Virus record (IMG/VR): IMGVR_UViG_3300038461_000101
Span: 1-64,000 of that record
DNA length: 64,000 nucleotides
Reading direction: 5' to 3' (one strand)
Source of the DNA: a virus
Position 1 is the first letter of the stretch. The number at the start of each line of letters is the position of its first letter. The notes under the pieces were generated by a model. That model saw only the letters and a program-made list of their open reading frames with translations, was not told the DNA's origin and made no database searches. Shown piece by piece: positions 16,388 through 24,262 of the stretch. Position numbers and translations under genes: made by a program.

Positions 16388-16956
16388 AGATTACCTACAA
16401 GGACACGGAAGGCAAGCACGTTGCTTATGTGATTGGTTCAAAGCCGGTCAAAGGCGGTGAGACTGACTATCAAGGCCCCCTGCAGGCTTGGGTGCTGAAC
16501 CATCCCTATGTGACCGTGTTGGATGCAGAGAGAACTGAAATAGTTGTTGAAAATTCCCCCGGGGTTGTAGCACAACCTGATATACGTGCGCTACTTGGAA
16601 TTGACATCAAGAAATTATGGGGGCTCTTCGATGGCAAGTCCAGTAGCCTGAATGGTAAGCAAATGGTGATGGGCCTGAAACCCAAGCAGCATCTTGACTT
16701 CCTGGCTGTCGATATGAAGTCTGGAGAATTGTCTATTGACTATGCACTGGATGGGGATACAATTGCTGTTGTCTACCAGGACACAGAGAAGTTCCAGCAG
16801 TGGACTCCCACTGCCGCCCTAATTGCATCATGTCCAGTGCTTCTTGAGACTCTCCGTGAAATTGCTGACGGAAAGCTTCCTTACGACCCTAGAGTGCTTG
16901 CTAATGCAGCACTCGCCTACATGGAAAGGATAATAGAAGATGGCAAAGCTGACTGA
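16381..16956 (+). CDS. Hypothetical protein
   Basis: 191 aa, overlapping the HIRAN gene by 7 bases and the ParB-like gene by 17. Beta-rich N-terminus, then a helical C-terminus. No known domain. Position suggests co-expression with HIRAN and ParB-like proteins. Confidence 0.6.
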   Translation: MLKITYKDTEGKHVAYVIGSKPVKGGETDYQGPLQAWVLNHPYVTVLDAERTEIVVENSPGVVAQPDIRALLGIDIKKLWGLFDGKSSSLNGKQMVMGLKPKQHLDFLAVDMKSGELSIDYALDGDTIAVVYQDTEKFQQWTPTAALIASCPVLLETLREIADGKLPYDPRVLANAALAYMERIIEDGKAD

Positions 16957-17755
16957 TCTCGTGATGGATGTGATGCACTGCTATGATGACCGATTGCCTA
17001 AGAATGAAGACCTCATGCGCGTCCCGCCTGAGGCTTCTTTCATTTCGGACATCATTGAACATGGGCAACTTCAACCGATCTTGATGTGCCATAATGATAC
17101 CGATGGTTGGTTCATCGGGTTTGGTCGTCGCCGGTTGATGGCAATCCGGGCAGCCTATGAGATGGTGGATGATGCTGGTCAGCACCTGCACGATGGTATG
17201 GTCCTCGTGCGTATTGGTGAGGGCCTGACAAAGAATGATGCAGCTATATTCTCCTTGACCGAGAATGCCCAACGGGAAGCCAATCCGATCTCCGACTATC
17301 TGGCAATCCGGCAACTGCTTTTCAGCAAGGAAGTCACCAGCTATGAGCAAATTGCACAGATGTTGCACATGACCAAGGCGTATGTGAAGACTGCTGATGA
17401 GAAGTTTGCACGTGTGCCAACATGGGCTCTTGAAGGGGTATTGAATGGCACGATCGCATTGAGCACTGCCATTGGGATTGGTAAGTTCCAGGCTCCCCGG
17501 CAGAAAGAAGTGAAGAAGATCTTCAAGGACAAGGGGAAGATTACCGGTGGGGATCTGGTTGATATTCGTCGGGCAATGCAAGCAGATTCCACTGCTCAAG
17601 TTACCAGTCTTCCAGGGACTGCTGCTCAAGCTCCAGATGGATTGCGCCAATATTTCAATCGGGATGAGCTGCTTGAAATCAAGGGCTTATTGGAAAATGG
17701 AGCCTATGTACCGGCAAAGAAGATCCTTGCTGCTTTGCTTGCTCAGAAAGAATAG
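16940..17755 (+). CDS. ParB-like DNA-binding protein
   Basis: 271 aa with SD AAAGGA. ParB/Srx fold N-terminus: IIEHGQLQPILM (box I), then GFGRRRLMAIRAA (the GERR-type nucleotide-binding box II) and SLTENAQREANPI. An HTH follows at about residues 130-160 (SYEQIAQMLHMTKAYVKT). The C-terminus is a short helical oligomerisation-like segment. ParB proteins bind palindromic parS sites and spread on DNA. No ParA is visible in the window, so a regulator, or a partition system with ParA elsewhere, is possible. It is a candidate reader of the TTCCAATTGGAA repeats. Confidence 0.88.
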   Translation: MAKLTDLVMDVMHCYDDRLPKNEDLMRVPPEASFISDIIEHGQLQPILMCHNDTDGWFIGFGRRRLMAIRAAYEMVDDAGQHLHDGMVLVRIGEGLTKNDAAIFSLTENAQREANPISDYLAIRQLLFSKEVTSYEQIAQMLHMTKAYVKTADEKFARVPTWALEGVLNGTIALSTAIGIGKFQAPRQKEVKKIFKDKGKITGGDLVDIRRAMQADSTAQVTSLPGTAAQAPDGLRQYFNRDELLEIKGLLENGAYVPAKKILAALLAQKE

Positions 17756-17757
17756 TC

Positions 17758-18108
17758 ATGGCTCACGCAGCTGTACCTTGGAAATGGGTGGCCTGGGGAC
17801 AGGCCATCTCAATCAATAGTCAGGAACTCTTGGGGCTTGCCTTTGTAAATCCCAAAGGCAATTGGGACGCTGGTATCCCGGCTTTGGGGGATGTTGAGAA
17901 TGCCAAGTTCATTGTTGATGCTGTCAATAACTTTGAAGAAATGCTTTGGATGCTGGAACGAGCTGAGATCTGGCTTGGGAAAATGATTGCCGATGAGGGG
18001 CACTTGAAATCTGTAGCACCCAAGCATTGCACTGATACATTGGAAGTGATCGAGGGGATATTGAATAGGTTGGATCCCAAGCGTGAAGTTCGTAAAGCGA
18101 GGGACTGA
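17758..18108 (+). CDS. Hypothetical protein
   Basis: 116 aa, two bases after the ParB-like gene. Helical C-terminal two thirds (NAKFIVDAVNNFEEMLWML). Function unknown; likely in one transcript with ParB. Confidence 0.55.
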   Translation: MAHAAVPWKWVAWGQAISINSQELLGLAFVNPKGNWDAGIPALGDVENAKFIVDAVNNFEEMLWMLERAEIWLGKMIADEGHLKSVAPKHCTDTLEVIEGILNRLDPKREVRKARD

Positions 18109-18299
18109 TGCCTAACGTCAAAGTAATTCGTTCTCTTAGACGATCGTATGGATATTCGCTCCAATGGGTGGGGCCAAACCCACCCACTTGGATCATGGGT
18201 CCTAATCATACCTGGGCTTGGTACCGCTACAAGCGAGATGCGTTAGCAAAAGCGGCCATATACAATGGAGGCACTGATGGCAACCAAGAAGCACAATAA
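18108..18299 (+). CDS. Small basic aromatic protein
   Basis: 63 aa, start overlapping the previous stop (TGATG). Basic and Trp/Tyr-rich (RSLRRSYGYSLQW, WAWYRYKRDAL). Possibly nucleic-acid binding; unknown. Confidence 0.5.
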   Translation: MPNVKVIRSLRRSYGYSLQWVGPNPPTWIMGPNHTWAWYRYKRDALAKAAIYNGGTDGNQEAQ

Positions 18300-19401
18300 T
18301 GGCTTAGAGTCTTTAGATTTGGCAGATCCAAAGATGTGGGAAACTCCAGAACCCTTGGAGTTTACTCCGCCAAGATGGATGTTCGAATCCTATCTTGGTG
18401 ATGAGAAGGATATGGCTCATGACATTTACTCAGCCACCTTCTGGAAGAAATTGAAGGATGATATTGATGATGCAAAAGCCAGGGGTGTAGAACCTCCGAA
18501 CATGAACGAGGTTGCACTCCGGGCCAGTGAGATTGCCAAGACTATCATGGCTGCTGCTGAGCATACCTCGGATGTTTCCGAGACTGCAAAGAGAGCATTC
18601 TTTACCTTGGTCTACAAGGTGAAGAAGAATAACTTGCAGCACTTAGCATTGGCAGAATATGACACGATCGAAGAATGGCTGACAGACAGGGTGGAAAATA
18701 TGTCGCCCTCTGCAGGTGAACTTGGGGACATCACCTTCATGATGAGTGAGGTATTCCCTATGTTGGAACGGGTAGGTCATGGCTTCGAACCAGAGAAGTT
18801 ACTCTCAATCAAGGAGAACTGGTCAAAGGCCCGGGCTTCCGTGCCTTATCTGCGCATGATTACCAATCGACACCGGGATGCCATTCAACCCATTGAGAAG
18901 CAGATCAACTTCACAGCCAGTCGTATCTCAGTTCTGGTTGCCAATAACCGAGACAGATCCCCTGATCATCCCAAGTTCAAGAAGACAGTAGTCAGGATTG
19001 AAGAACTGCGTACTGGCTTGAAGGGCTTGGAGAAAGAACACGAGAAGGTCTTGGTTGAAGAGACTGCGAAGTGGGAGAAGGGTGTTGAGAAGACCCTGAA
19101 TGTGATTGCCAATCCTGACATCAAACCTTGGGGTAAAGAAGGTGAGCTGACAGTGAAGGCTGCTCTATTCAAGGATGAGCAACGAACCCTGACTATGTAT
19201 GAAGGGTTCCAAGGAGTCCTTCCTGGCCGGTCGATCTTTGTTCTGATCTTGCCATCCCGTTATGAGCGCACGGTAGAGAGTAGCTTGAGTGGATTAGTGG
19301 AATGGAAACTTCTGGATCCTGCCATCATGAAGAACGAGATTGACAAAGCGTTGAAGAACAATCCCTTTGTGAACGAGAAAGCCGATGAAGACCTTGCCTA
19401 A
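18277..19401 (+). CDS. Hypothetical coiled-coil protein, 374 aa
   Basis: 374 aa. ATG 18277 is chosen over ATG 18265 because GGAGG sits 5-9 bases before it. Largely helical. Residues about 200-275 have a heptad-rich coiled coil (IRIEELRTGLKGLEKEHEK region). A C-terminal alpha/beta segment follows (GRSIFVLILPSRYERTV). No catalytic motif is visible. It could be a structural or recombination accessory protein; not identified. Confidence 0.6.
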   Translation: MATKKHNNGLESLDLADPKMWETPEPLEFTPPRWMFESYLGDEKDMAHDIYSATFWKKLKDDIDDAKARGVEPPNMNEVALRASEIAKTIMAAAEHTSDVSETAKRAFFTLVYKVKKNNLQHLALAEYDTIEEWLTDRVENMSPSAGELGDITFMMSEVFPMLERVGHGFEPEKLLSIKENWSKARASVPYLRMITNRHRDAIQPIEKQINFTASRISVLVANNRDRSPDHPKFKKTVVRIEELRTGLKGLEKEHEKVLVEETAKWEKGVEKTLNVIANPDIKPWGKEGELTVKAALFKDEQRTLTMYEGFQGVLPGRSIFVLILPSRYERTVESSLSGLVEWKLLDPAIMKNEIDKALKNNPFVNEKADEDLA

Positions 19402-19408
19402 AATGAAT

Positions 19409-19431
19409 GCCTCCTGCAAGGGGCAGGAGGC
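19409..19431 (+). promoter_or_regulatory. Hairpin sequestering a Shine-Dalgarno
   Basis: GCCTCCTGC (19409-19417) pairs perfectly with GCAGGAGGC (19423-19431) around a 5-nt loop. The 3' arm contains the GGAGG that would serve the micro-ORF starting at 19438. There is no U-tract, so it is more likely a translational switch, or an mRNA end, than a terminator. Confidence 0.5.
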
Positions 19432-19437
19432 AATCAG

Positions 19438-19512
19438 ATGAGAAAGAGCACCGGCAAGCCAGGAACCAGCTGGTGCTTGGACAGAGCATATTATCAACTA
19501 GGAGGCTTATGA
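19438..19512 (+). CDS. 24-aa micro-ORF downstream of the hairpin
   Basis: A 24-codon frame (MRKSTGKPGTSW...) whose SD GGAGG is 7 bases upstream inside a 9-bp hairpin. Its stop overlaps the next start as ATGA. It may be a leader peptide that couples translation to the gene at 19509. Peptide function unknown. Confidence 0.35.
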   Translation: MRKSTGKPGTSWCLDRAYYQLGGL

Positions 19513-19937
19513 AGTCAAGAGCATATTATCAGCGATTATTTACGCTGATCCATAAGATCTGTGACGAAAGAAAGCAGTTCTATAATACCGAAGTGATCTG
19601 GTTATCTCGCATGAGTGGGCGGAGTCTTCCAAAGTGTGCGATCTTCTTGAAGAATACTGGCAACACAATTCAGATCTATGTCATGTATGGCCTGAAGTAT
19701 ATCAAGCCTCAGTGCCAGCCCTTCATGACTCTTGAACCTGCAACTGTATTCCCTGACCGTTCTTGGAAATATCTTCCTGGGTGGGAGAAGAAAGTCGAAG
19801 AATGGCTCCTCAACAATAGTGTTCAGAAGGAGGATCTATATGCAAGCCTTCGAAGGTATACTGCAAAAACTGAAAACGGGCGACAAGCGTGGAGCAATCC
19901 AAGAGTACGCCGAGCTGAAAGGCATTTCCCTGAATGA
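19509..19937 (+). CDS. Hypothetical protein
   Basis: 142 aa. ATG 19509 has a perfect AGGAGG. Basic helical N-terminus, strand-rich centre (TIQIYVMYGLKYI), Arg-rich C-terminus. The last 98 bases overlap the next gene, so the C-terminal 30 residues may be less constrained. Unknown. Confidence 0.55.
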   Translation: MKSRAYYQRLFTLIHKICDERKQFYNTEVIWLSRMSGRSLPKCAIFLKNTGNTIQIYVMYGLKYIKPQCQPFMTLEPATVFPDRSWKYLPGWEKKVEEWLLNNSVQKEDLYASLRRYTAKTENGRQAWSNPRVRRAERHFPE

Positions 19938-20040
19938 AGCTGAGCGGGCCATCAATAACCTGCTCGCTGCAACTGATGAAGATTTAGCCGTGAAAGGAAC
20001 CGTAAACAATGAACCGCATGAGCATTACCGCAGACGATGA
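19840..20040 (+). CDS. Small helical protein
   Basis: 66 aa. ATG 19840 has AAGGAGG. The segment GDKRGAIQEYAELKGISLNEAERAI resembles a small three-helix bundle; the codons upstream in frame do not look coding. Unknown role. Confidence 0.6.
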   Translation: MQAFEGILQKLKTGDKRGAIQEYAELKGISLNEAERAINNLLAATDEDLAVKGTVNNEPHEHYRRR

Positions 20041-20338
20041 TGCAGCCAAGTTGAAGCTCAACTTGGATGCTCACTTGAACAAGAATGGTTGGCAGTGGTG
20101 TCTGGTATCTACTCTTACTCCGGGTGTAGTACGGATCCAGATGGGTGCTGCCGATCAAGGAGATGAGTTTGATGAACCCTGGCGCAAGTGCTTTGAAGGT
20201 GCAACTCCTGAAGAAGCTATTGCCATGGCTGAAGAGTTCATCACCAGAGTGAGTGCCCAGGAATATTCTGAAAGGGCTATGGAAAAATGGAGTGACGGTC
20301 CTTCAGGTGGTGACGAGGATGGAGATCCCCATGAATGA
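20009..20338 (+). CDS. Hypothetical protein
   Basis: 109 aa with SD AAAGGA. Alpha/beta, with an EEAIAMAEEFITRV helix and an acidic, Gly/Asp-rich C-terminus. It overlaps both neighbours. Family not recognised. Confidence 0.55.
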   Translation: MNRMSITADDDAAKLKLNLDAHLNKNGWQWCLVSTLTPGVVRIQMGAADQGDEFDEPWRKCFEGATPEEAIAMAEEFITRVSAQEYSERAMEKWSDGPSGGDEDGDPHE

Positions 20339-20897
20339 AGCCGCAATTCGCTTAGATGTCTATCATGCCCTGCAAAATCAGTTCCATCTCTGGCCTGTAC
20401 ATGGCAGGGATGGCATCATCTGTCCCAACTGTCACCACAAGATATTGCCCGATTCACCGGGCCGACCGGACGTGCTTGGGCTCAATCGGTATGGCCCTAC
20501 AATTGTGTACGAGACCAAAGACATCAACGATGCTAAGGGCGAGAAGAGCCTGCCTTTTGCACAGATAAGTGAAGAGCAGATGCGCTGGCTGGATGGATGG
20601 GTTACGATCACCGAGGAAGAAAAGATGTGGCACTTCCAGCCCCTGGCATACCTTGCGATTGGTACTACCCTTCCGCACCATCGACAGCTTTGGGTCATTG
20701 ACTGGCAGATATTCAGGGCTGAGATCATGGCTCCAGCTGCAGAATTGGGGAAGAAGTCAGTGGGTATTCCCCGGCTGCAGGAGTATTTCAAGCCTTATGA
20801 ATTGAAGAAAGTTACTGGTGGTTGGGAGTTCCCAATGGGGCATTCTATCTGGCAATGCCTACCAAATGTAACCAGAAAGGATGTGATAGATGCTTGA
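20331..20897 (+). CDS. PD-(D/E)XK nuclease, resolvase-like
   Basis: 188 aa. D47 (GRPDVLGL), then E61-x-K63 (VYETKD) on a following strand and Q78 (QISEEQMRWLDGW) make the classical PD-(D/E)XK catalytic set. The FAQISEEQ helix is typical of RecU/VRR-NUC-like and phage Holliday-junction resolvase-like nucleases. A CPNCH cluster at residues 31-35 may bind zinc. ATG 20331 has GGAG upstream. It probably processes branched DNA during phage recombination, possibly with the Mgm101-like annealer. Confidence 0.8.
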   Translation: MNEAAIRLDVYHALQNQFHLWPVHGRDGIICPNCHHKILPDSPGRPDVLGLNRYGPTIVYETKDINDAKGEKSLPFAQISEEQMRWLDGWVTITEEEKMWHFQPLAYLAIGTTLPHHRQLWVIDWQIFRAEIMAPAAELGKKSVGIPRLQEYFKPYELKKVTGGWEFPMGHSIWQCLPNVTRKDVIDA

Positions 20898-21048
20898 GTT
20901 TCTCGTCTGGATTTCCAGAGCATTCTTGTTCGGCTTTCTTAGTCTGACCGATAGTGAATATCGTAGACAACGGAAAGAACTTGACAGGCATAATGCCTGG
21001 GTCGAGCGCGTAATTGAGTATCACCAGAAGGAGGTCAAGGATGGCTAA
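20890..21048 (+). CDS. Small membrane protein with coiled tail
   Basis: 52 aa. One N-terminal TM helix (FLVWISRAFLFGFLSL, residues 4-19) followed by a charged helix (SEYRRQRKELDRHNAWVERV). SD AAAGGA precedes ATG 20890, and both ends overlap its neighbours by 8 bases. The single-pass topology with a charged tail resembles small phage membrane proteins; unknown function. Confidence 0.55.
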   Translation: MLEFLVWISRAFLFGFLSLTDSEYRRQRKELDRHNAWVERVIEYHQKEVKDG

Positions 21049-21307
21049 GTCACGGATCATAACTGACCGGTACAAAATCTCGCCTTATGAAGCTGGCGAA
21101 TTGGATGAAGCATGGGGGCATGGAGAGAAGGCCCTGCAGGGGGCAATTATGGTAGCCCAGGAACGTTCCCGGCTATGGGTGGTACCCTGTAAGTGGGCTG
21201 CAGTCTACAAAGATGATGGAAGTATTTTGGTGACTAGGAAACGCAATGCTCCAGAGAAGAAAGCCTTTGAAGATACACTCAAGGTTCTGGATAAGGTATT
21301 TTCATGA
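21041..21307 (+). CDS. Hypothetical protein
   Basis: 88 aa. ATG 21041 follows AAGGAGG. It has a strand-rich centre (RLWVVPCKWAAVYKDDGSILV) with basic residues. Unknown. Confidence 0.6.
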   Translation: MAKSRIITDRYKISPYEAGELDEAWGHGEKALQGAIMVAQERSRLWVVPCKWAAVYKDDGSILVTRKRNAPEKKAFEDTLKVLDKVFS

Positions 21308-21780
21308 TCACCTATGATGTAGCTGTATCTTTGATTGAAGATCTGATTGTCAAGGTGGGCAATAATGAACAAATTGCAGATCCAAGAGAGTCCCGAATAA
21401 TGATGGATGTTCAGTCGCTTCGAGAGATGCGACATGAGATGGAAGAGATCTTTGCTTACCTGCAGATGTTCAATAATATTCTGCATATCAAGGATGCCCA
21501 TGGTGGAGATGATTCCATCATTCTCTATCCCACGCTGAGTCCTCACACCATCACAGTGGATCTGAACTTGCTTTGGGGTGATCAGTGTCCTATTTGTGAG
21601 CACCAAGAAACATCTGGTGCTGGAGAGAAAGCCGTCTGTTTGAATTGTGGTTTCCCATTCAAGTTTGGATGGCAGAAGAACGAGAAAGCAATTGAGCATT
21701 GGGCATTCCATTACTCACAGCGGCGGGAAAATATAGTGGAACGTTTCGTAGATGCACTCTCGCCTCTAAGGATGGATTAG
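21304..21780 (+). CDS. Zinc-ribbon protein
   Basis: 158 aa. CPICEH and CLNCGF (16-residue spacing) form a zinc ribbon in the C-terminal third, after a helical N-terminal half. Start is an ATGA overlap. Unknown role. Confidence 0.62.
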   Translation: MITYDVAVSLIEDLIVKVGNNEQIADPRESRIMMDVQSLREMRHEMEEIFAYLQMFNNILHIKDAHGGDDSIILYPTLSPHTITVDLNLLWGDQCPICEHQETSGAGEKAVCLNCGFPFKFGWQKNEKAIEHWAFHYSQRRENIVERFVDALSPLRMD

Positions 21781-22002
21781 ATGGACAAGCATGAGCAGGT
21801 GAGCTTTGTAAGAAATCTGGTCGATGAGATCCAGGAAAAATTGATGATAGATATAATCGCCGGTCGCATTCCAAGCGATTGGGATGGGATTGAGCTGCGT
21901 CGATTACTTGCCAGTCGGTTCCAGGGAGGAGCCAACAGGTTCGTCCTAACAGGGAAGCGGCTGAGAAAATACAACAATGATGTGATCGTCAATGACCTAT
22001 GA
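21781..22002 (+). CDS. Hypothetical protein
   Basis: 73 aa, directly after the previous stop. Helical, with GRIPSDWDGIELRRLLASRF, which resembles a small DNA- or protein-binding module; not identified. Confidence 0.55.
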   Translation: MDKHEQVSFVRNLVDEIQEKLMIDIIAGRIPSDWDGIELRRLLASRFQGGANRFVLTGKRLRKYNNDVIVNDL

Positions 22003-22181
22003 AAAGATTGCGGATCCAATGCCACAAAAGACGCTTCGATGAGGTGGGTGCCAAGATGGTTATTGCTGCTGCCAAGCACTCAAAGGATTCCAAGCGGCAA
22101 GAAGTGCGTTATTACTGGTGCCAAGCCTGTAAAGCATATCATGTCACCAGCCAGGAGAAACAACATCGGAGGAAAAAGTGA
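21999..22181 (+). CDS. Small basic zinc-finger-like protein
   Basis: 60 aa, highly basic. C8 and then W-C-Q-A-C ... Y-H give a possible Cys/His zinc site, with Lys/Arg-rich flanks (SQEKQHRRKK). It resembles short phage proteins with a single finger that may bind nucleic acid. Confidence 0.55.
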   Translation: MKRLRIQCHKRRFDEVGAKMVIAAAKHSKDSKRQEVRYYWCQACKAYHVTSQEKQHRRKK

Positions 22182-22747
22182 GTAGCAATGACAGCATAAT
22201 CCTGTTCATGTGTCCTCAGTGCGGCACGATGAGTTGGCAAGCTGGTACTTGCATTCAGTGTGAAGTGAAGATGGAGGCCAAGAGATTCATTCCCGAGCCA
22301 ATAACAGAGGCAGTGGATCTCATAGACAATCCCATCAGACATATCTTCCTGTTCGCAACCGGCCATTATGTACGATCGGTAGGGGAAGATTTGAGCACGG
22401 AGCCAATGATCATCGACGTGATGAAGATTGTTGAGAGAGCCTTTGACCTAAAGGATCCGTCCAACGATGACATCTTCAAGCTCATTCTTCCCTGGGCCTG
22501 GAGTAGTCTGGGCGGTCCAATGGACTTCCAGGAAATGATCCTCTTCCTTCGAAGGCTATATGAGAACATCGGTGCCAATCATGAGATTGAACTGGCAGGA
22601 GTAGATGAGGGGATTTGCCAAATGCTACTGGTCATTCTTGGCATTCGGTATACAAAAGATTCCTTGATCCTGGGGTATCCTGATCCTAAGATATTGCCCG
22701 TGGTTTCAGGAGATAACCGCAAATACAGGCGGAGAGAGGAGGGCTAG
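22178..22747 (+). CDS. Zinc-ribbon protein (GTG start)
   Basis: 189 aa. The N-terminal ribbon MCPQCGTM ... CIQCE is followed by a helical domain. GTG 22178 overlaps the previous stop as GTGA and has GGAGG upstream. No family assigned. Confidence 0.6.
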   Translation: MSSNDSIILFMCPQCGTMSWQAGTCIQCEVKMEAKRFIPEPITEAVDLIDNPIRHIFLFATGHYVRSVGEDLSTEPMIIDVMKIVERAFDLKDPSNDDIFKLILPWAWSSLGGPMDFQEMILFLRRLYENIGANHEIELAGVDEGICQMLLVILGIRYTKDSLILGYPDPKILPVVSGDNRKYRRREEG

Positions 22748-22956
22748 TGGCAACTGCCTTCAGCACAAATGTGGGTAAGGCTACAATTTCTCTTGATGTG
22801 ACAGGCTGTGTGGATTGTGGAACAATGGGTTCATCTGGCTGGTTCCCGGCCAGGTACATGACATTGAGATTTGGAAAGAAGGATTTCAAGCTGACAATCT
22901 GGCGATGCGCTGATTGTCAGGCCAAAAAAGGACCAGTACAGGAGGCTATGCTATGA
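22747..22956 (+). CDS. Small zinc-ribbon protein (GTG start)
   Basis: 69 aa. CVDCGT near residue 21 and CADCQAK near residue 54 form a ribbon with a strand-rich insert. GTG 22747 overlaps the previous TAG; SD GAGGAGGG. Confidence 0.6.
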   Translation: MATAFSTNVGKATISLDVTGCVDCGTMGSSGWFPARYMTLRFGKKDFKLTIWRCADCQAKKGPVQEAML

Positions 22957-23159
22957 CTTTTCCAATTGGAAAAACTGAAGAACAGGCGACAAAACTTTGC
23001 GATGTCTGTGAGCAGAATGTGGCAGTGGTGGGCTGTGAGGATGGTAAGTATCACTGCTTTGATTGCTGTATGGAAGATGGTTATGATCCGGCTACTGGTC
23101 AACCCTTCAACGATGATGTAGCAGATGAGGATGAAGGCGATGAAGATAATAGCGATTGA
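22953..23159 (+). CDS. Small zinc-binding acidic protein
   Basis: 68 aa. CDVCEQ and HCFDCC form a ribbon, followed by a very acidic tail (DDVADEDEGDEDNSD). ATG 22953 has SD AGGAGG. Palindrome copy 4 spans codons 3-7. Confidence 0.6.
   Translation: MTFPIGKTEEQATKLCDVCEQNVAVVGCEDGKYHCFDCCMEDGYDPATGQPFNDDVADEDEGDEDNSD
22960..22971. repeat. TTCCAATTGGAA palindrome, copy 4
   Basis: Exact copy at codons 3-7 of the gene starting at 22953, close enough to the start to affect its translation or transcription. Confidence 0.75.
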
Positions 23160-23331
23160 TTCCAAGGGCATCTCAGAAGAGATGAGCGTTACTCGGATTG
23201 AGCAAGGCAAGGCCAAAATTGTCATGCCAGATGGACAGATCTATTATGTCTATCGGAACCAGATGATGCAAGCCTTAGTCGGCTTGACTATACCTGAACC
23301 AAAGGACGAACCTGATGTTCAAGGTTCCTGA
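23140..23331 (+). CDS. Hypothetical protein
   Basis: 63 aa. ATG 23140 is favoured over the in-frame ATGs at 23125 and 23131 because AGGATGAAGG lies upstream; the choice is uncertain. Small beta protein (GKAKIVMPDGQIYYVYRN), SH3-like in composition. Unknown. Confidence 0.5.
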   Translation: MKIIAIDSKGISEEMSVTRIEQGKAKIVMPDGQIYYVYRNQMMQALVGLTIPEPKDEPDVQGS

Positions 23332-23689
23332 GCAGTATCGGCTACGTGTAGGGAGGATGGGCTCCGGCCCATCTTCCGGTCACAATGGAGTGTTCATCGT
23401 TCCATCACCAAGCAAGAATGGTAGGACACTAATCATAATTGCCAGCGATGGCCTGGGATGGGAACATGCCAGTATCCATGTGGAAAGAAAAGATGGTGAA
23501 ATGCAAACTCCCTATTGGGAAGAGATGTGCTTCGTAAAGGATCTCTTTTGGGATGAAGATGATGTGGTGGTGCAATATCATCCAGCCAAGCGTGACTATG
23601 TGAACGTGCATCCAAACACACTGCATCTATGGCGACCGACCGGGGGCTTCAACGGCCAGTTCATGATGCCTCCATTGAAGCTGTTATAA
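23315..23689 (+). CDS. Conserved phage protein (WEH...HLWRP type)
   Basis: 124 aa. It carries SDGLGWEHASI, then TPYWEEMCFVKDLFW, VVQYHPAKRDYVNVHP and LHLWRPTGG. This arrangement is the hallmark of a widespread phage protein family (annotated, as I recall, as DUF7694). The conserved Trp, His and Glu residues suggest a binding pocket, but no function is known to me. Confidence 0.72.
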   Translation: MFKVPEQYRLRVGRMGSGPSSGHNGVFIVPSPSKNGRTLIIIASDGLGWEHASIHVERKDGEMQTPYWEEMCFVKDLFWDEDDVVVQYHPAKRDYVNVHPNTLHLWRPTGGFNGQFMMPPLKLL

Positions 23690-23734
23690 GAAGAAAAGAT
23701 GAGTGCCATGGTAGACCAAGAAAGGAGGTTGGCG

Positions 23735-24262
23735 ATGGTCAAAGTTGATCCCAAGAAAGTGAAAGTCAATCCGAACCAAACGATCGAAAGGTTATTGAGA
23801 ATTGCTCAAGACAATGGCATGACGGAAAAAGTATTGAAGGAAGAGATCTTGAAGTGTACCGGCAAGGCTGCCTTCAATGCAAAGAATTGGCAGAAGTATC
23901 TCCAGCTTATTTCCAATTGGAGATTCTTCCATCCAGCTCCTCGGATACCGTCTCCGCCTTGTCCAATTTGTGGAGCAAGTCAGGGTGTGGATAGTTCCCT
24001 GGCTGGTCTGTATAAGGCACATTCTCCATCCATGCGTGGTTTGCGTTGCAATGCCAACAAGCATCATTTCTTCATGATGATGGAAGTTGATCGGTTGGTA
24101 AAGATGAAAGGGATTACACTTGAGGAAGCAATTCAAAGAGTCAAAGAAACTGACGCACGGTTACAAAAATACCTTCAGGAGAGAGAGAGTATATGTACAA
24201 TCCTAGGCCCATGCAACGTAACATCTCCATCGACTTCTTTGCAAGGCGTACCCATTTCTTAG
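23735..24262 (+). CDS. Zinc-binding protein
   Basis: 175 aa. ATG 23735 has a perfect AAAGGAGG; the ATG at 23699 has none. A basic N-terminus is followed by a CPICG pair and a later C ... H (LRCNANKHHF), a likely zinc site, then a helix. The C-terminal 23 codons overlap the next gene. The SNW codons at 23911 carry a near-palindrome. Confidence 0.6.
   Translation: MVKVDPKKVKVNPNQTIERLLRIAQDNGMTEKVLKEEILKCTGKAAFNAKNWQKYLQLISNWRFFHPAPRIPSPPCPICGASQGVDSSLAGLYKAHSPSMRGLRCNANKHHFFMMMEVDRLVKMKGITLEEAIQRVKETDARLQKYLQERESICTILGPCNVTSPSTSLQGVPIS
23911..23922. repeat. Palindrome variant TTCCAATTGGAG
   Basis: One mismatch (last base) from the 12-bp palindrome, in coding sequence read as Ser-Asn-Trp. Confidence 0.4.

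Noticed and set aside
15197-17650. Two long - strand frames opposite the 262-aa and ParB-like genes
   Set aside because: The + strand genes carry clear domains (HIRAN, ParB) and SDs; the antisense frames show none.
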